From assembly GCA_002409975.1 (NCBI GenBank), contig DHOO01000092.1:8226-58754 (forward strand): a stretch of 50,529 bases of DNA. The letters are read 5' to 3'. Positions within the stretch are counted from its first letter, which is position 1, and each line of letters opens with the position of its first letter. Of this stretch, positions 49,489-50,529 are shown piece by piece. A program made the position numbers and the translations under genes. The stretch is from Firmicutes bacterium UBA5388 (GTDB lineage Bacteria; Bacillota; UBA4882; UBA10575). The notes under the pieces were generated by a model. It worked only from the letters and a program-made list of their open reading frames with translations, did not search any database and had not been told where the DNA came from.

Positions 49489-50451
49489 ATGATCAAGATC
49501 GGGATGCCTCGGGCGCTTCTCTATTACTGGTATGGTCTGGCGTGGAAAACTTTCCTTCAGGAGATCGGTCTTACGCCCCTGATTTCAGGACCAACCGGTA
49601 AAACAATTTTAAATGCTGGGGTTAAAGCAGCAGTTGATGAAGTTTGTCTCCCAGTTAAGGTCTTTTTAGGGCATAGTCTAGAATTAATAACTCAGTGTGA
49701 AGCTTTACTAATCCCTAGATTTGTTAGTATTTGTAAAAACGAATACATCTGCCCTAAATTTATGGGCCTTCCGGAAATGACTAGGCAAGCAGTGGGCAAG
49801 AATCAATTATTAATCTGGAAAAGTGAGAAAAATTGTTTCTGGGGTTCAATTAAGGCTTTACCCCAAGAAATTTCTACTGGTTATAAAAGAAAAACAATTA
49901 AAAAAGGTTTGAAGAAGGCGGAAGAAGTACTGACGGAGTACCATCGCCTGTTGCAGAGAGGTTTATTACCAATGGAGGCGGAGGTTACTTTACTCAAGGG
50001 CATTACTCCCAGAACAGAAAAGAGTAGTCGAAGTATTGGCTTGATTGGACATCCTTATTGTTTGTATGATTCTTATCTCAACCTGGATACAATCGATCTA
50101 TTACGGAATAAAGGCTTTAAGGTGCTGGTACCCGAGATGTTTTCTCGGCGGCAGCTTGAAATAGAACTGGCTGATCTTTCAAAACCTCTATTCTGGACTT
50201 TAGGTCAGCGGATTTTAGGTTCCTTTCGCTTAATGTGGAAGCAGGGGGTCGAAGGGGTTATCTACCTAAGCGCTTTTGCTTGTGGACCGGAGGCGCTCAT
50301 CGGTGAACTGGTCAAGAAGGAAGGTAAAGCCGTAGGGATGCCCCTGTTACAACTCGACTTAGATGAGCATTCCGGAGAGGCGGGGGTCATTACCAGAATG
50401 GAGGCGTTTTTAGATCTATTAAGCAGAAAGAGGAGATATAATTGCGTTTGA
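49489..50451 (+). CDS. Acyl-CoA dehydratase activase-like protein (DUF2229 type)
   Basis: This 320-aa protein begins MIKIGMPRALLYYWYGLAWK. Conserved cysteines lie in DEVCLPVKVFLGH and SICKNEYICPKFMGLPEM, likely Fe-S ligands. The family resembles the CoA-substrate-specific enzyme activase / 2-hydroxyglutaryl-CoA dehydratase component, often carried as a pair in spore-forming anaerobes with no confirmed substrate. ATG 49489 follows AAAGGGGTGAGG; the open frame back to 49453 lacks a ribosome-binding site. It overlaps the following partial gene. Confidence 0.85.
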   Translation: MIKIGMPRALLYYWYGLAWKTFLQEIGLTPLISGPTGKTILNAGVKAAVDEVCLPVKVFLGHSLELITQCEALLIPRFVSICKNEYICPKFMGLPEMTRQAVGKNQLLIWKSEKNCFWGSIKALPQEISTGYKRKTIKKGLKKAEEVLTEYHRLLQRGLLPMEAEVTLLKGITPRTEKSSRSIGLIGHPYCLYDSYLNLDTIDLLRNKGFKVLVPEMFSRRQLEIELADLSKPLFWTLGQRILGSFRLMWKQGVEGVIYLSAFACGPEALIGELVKKEGKAVGMPLLQLDLDEHSGEAGVITRMEAFLDLLSRKRRYNCV

Positions 50452-50529
50452 CTTTCCCTCACATGGGTTTATTATCGATACCGGTTGAGACCTTAATTAA
50501 TGGCCTTGGTCATCAAGCGGTGGCGCCCC
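50442..50529 (+). CDS. Second acyl-CoA dehydratase activase-like protein, N-terminal part
   Basis: The frame from TTG 50442 to the window end reads MRLTFPHMGLLSIPVETLIN and continues GLGHQAVAP. The FPHMG opening is typical of the partner protein in this gene pair. AGAGGAGAT lies ahead of the start. It overlaps the preceding stop by 10 bases. Only 29 codons are visible. Confidence 0.75.
   Translation, partial: MRLTFPHMGLLSIPVETLINGLGHQAVAP

Overview
The window reads as a chromosomal segment of an anaerobic, endospore-forming member of the Firmicutes, Clostridia-like in the broad sense. The evidence is the spore genes (yunB, a spoIIP-type amidase, a spoVAE-type gene), a complete Rnf ferredoxin:NAD+ oxidoreductase operon, an ispH-rpsA fusion, a 2-hydroxyacyl-CoA-dehydratase-activase-like gene pair, and the gene order ylxM-ffh-rpsP-khpA-rimM-trmD-rplS and maf-radC-mreBCD-mrdA-minCDE-rodA. 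Both extracytoplasmic solute-binding proteins have signal peptides without a lipobox cysteine. This hints at a periplasm and therefore a diderm Firmicute, but that is an inference. No species can be named from the sequence.

Layout. 1-1.6 kb: end of a branched-chain amino-acid ABC transporter (livG, livF) and a CBS-CBS-ACT protein. 1.7-2.6 kb: a DegV fatty-acid-binding protein (minus strand). 2.8-6.9 kb: SRP, ribosomal protein and tRNA-modification operon. 7.4-10 kb: nucleoside catabolism (deoB, pyrimidine-nucleoside phosphorylase). 10.1-15.3 kb: rnfCDGEAB. 15.3-24.2 kb: cell shape and division cluster. 24.4-29 kb: a YaiI-family gene, a sugar-type ABC transporter lacking its ATPase, and a HAD phosphatase. 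29-33.2 kb: a solute-binding protein, an OmpR-type two-component system and an unrecognised membrane-anchored protein, apparently one sensing operon. 33.5-38.3 kb: class A PBP (minus), yunB, prs (minus), rpmB (minus). 38.7-45.8 kb: asp23, fakA-like, rsmD, coaD, a coiled-coil protein, cmk, plsC, ispH-rpsA. 46.2-49.4 kb: spore genes with two DUF3189 paralogues. 49.5 kb-end: two dehydratase-activase-like genes, the second cut by the window edge.

Most of the window is housekeeping. The parts not explained by ordinary annotation are as follows. (1) At least four families of short dispersed repeats lie in the intergenic gaps; some form hairpins, and some are tandem or inverted pairs. (2) An intact DUF3189 reading frame lies in frame behind the spoIIP stop and has no usable start codon. 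(3) A perfect internal ribosome-binding site and ATG sit at the ispH/rpsA junction. (4) A decayed, frameshifted 93-bp copy of an internal piece of prs lies just upstream of prs. (5) Several short ORFs are translationally coupled to their neighbours. No tRNA, rRNA, CRISPR array or intact transposase gene was seen.
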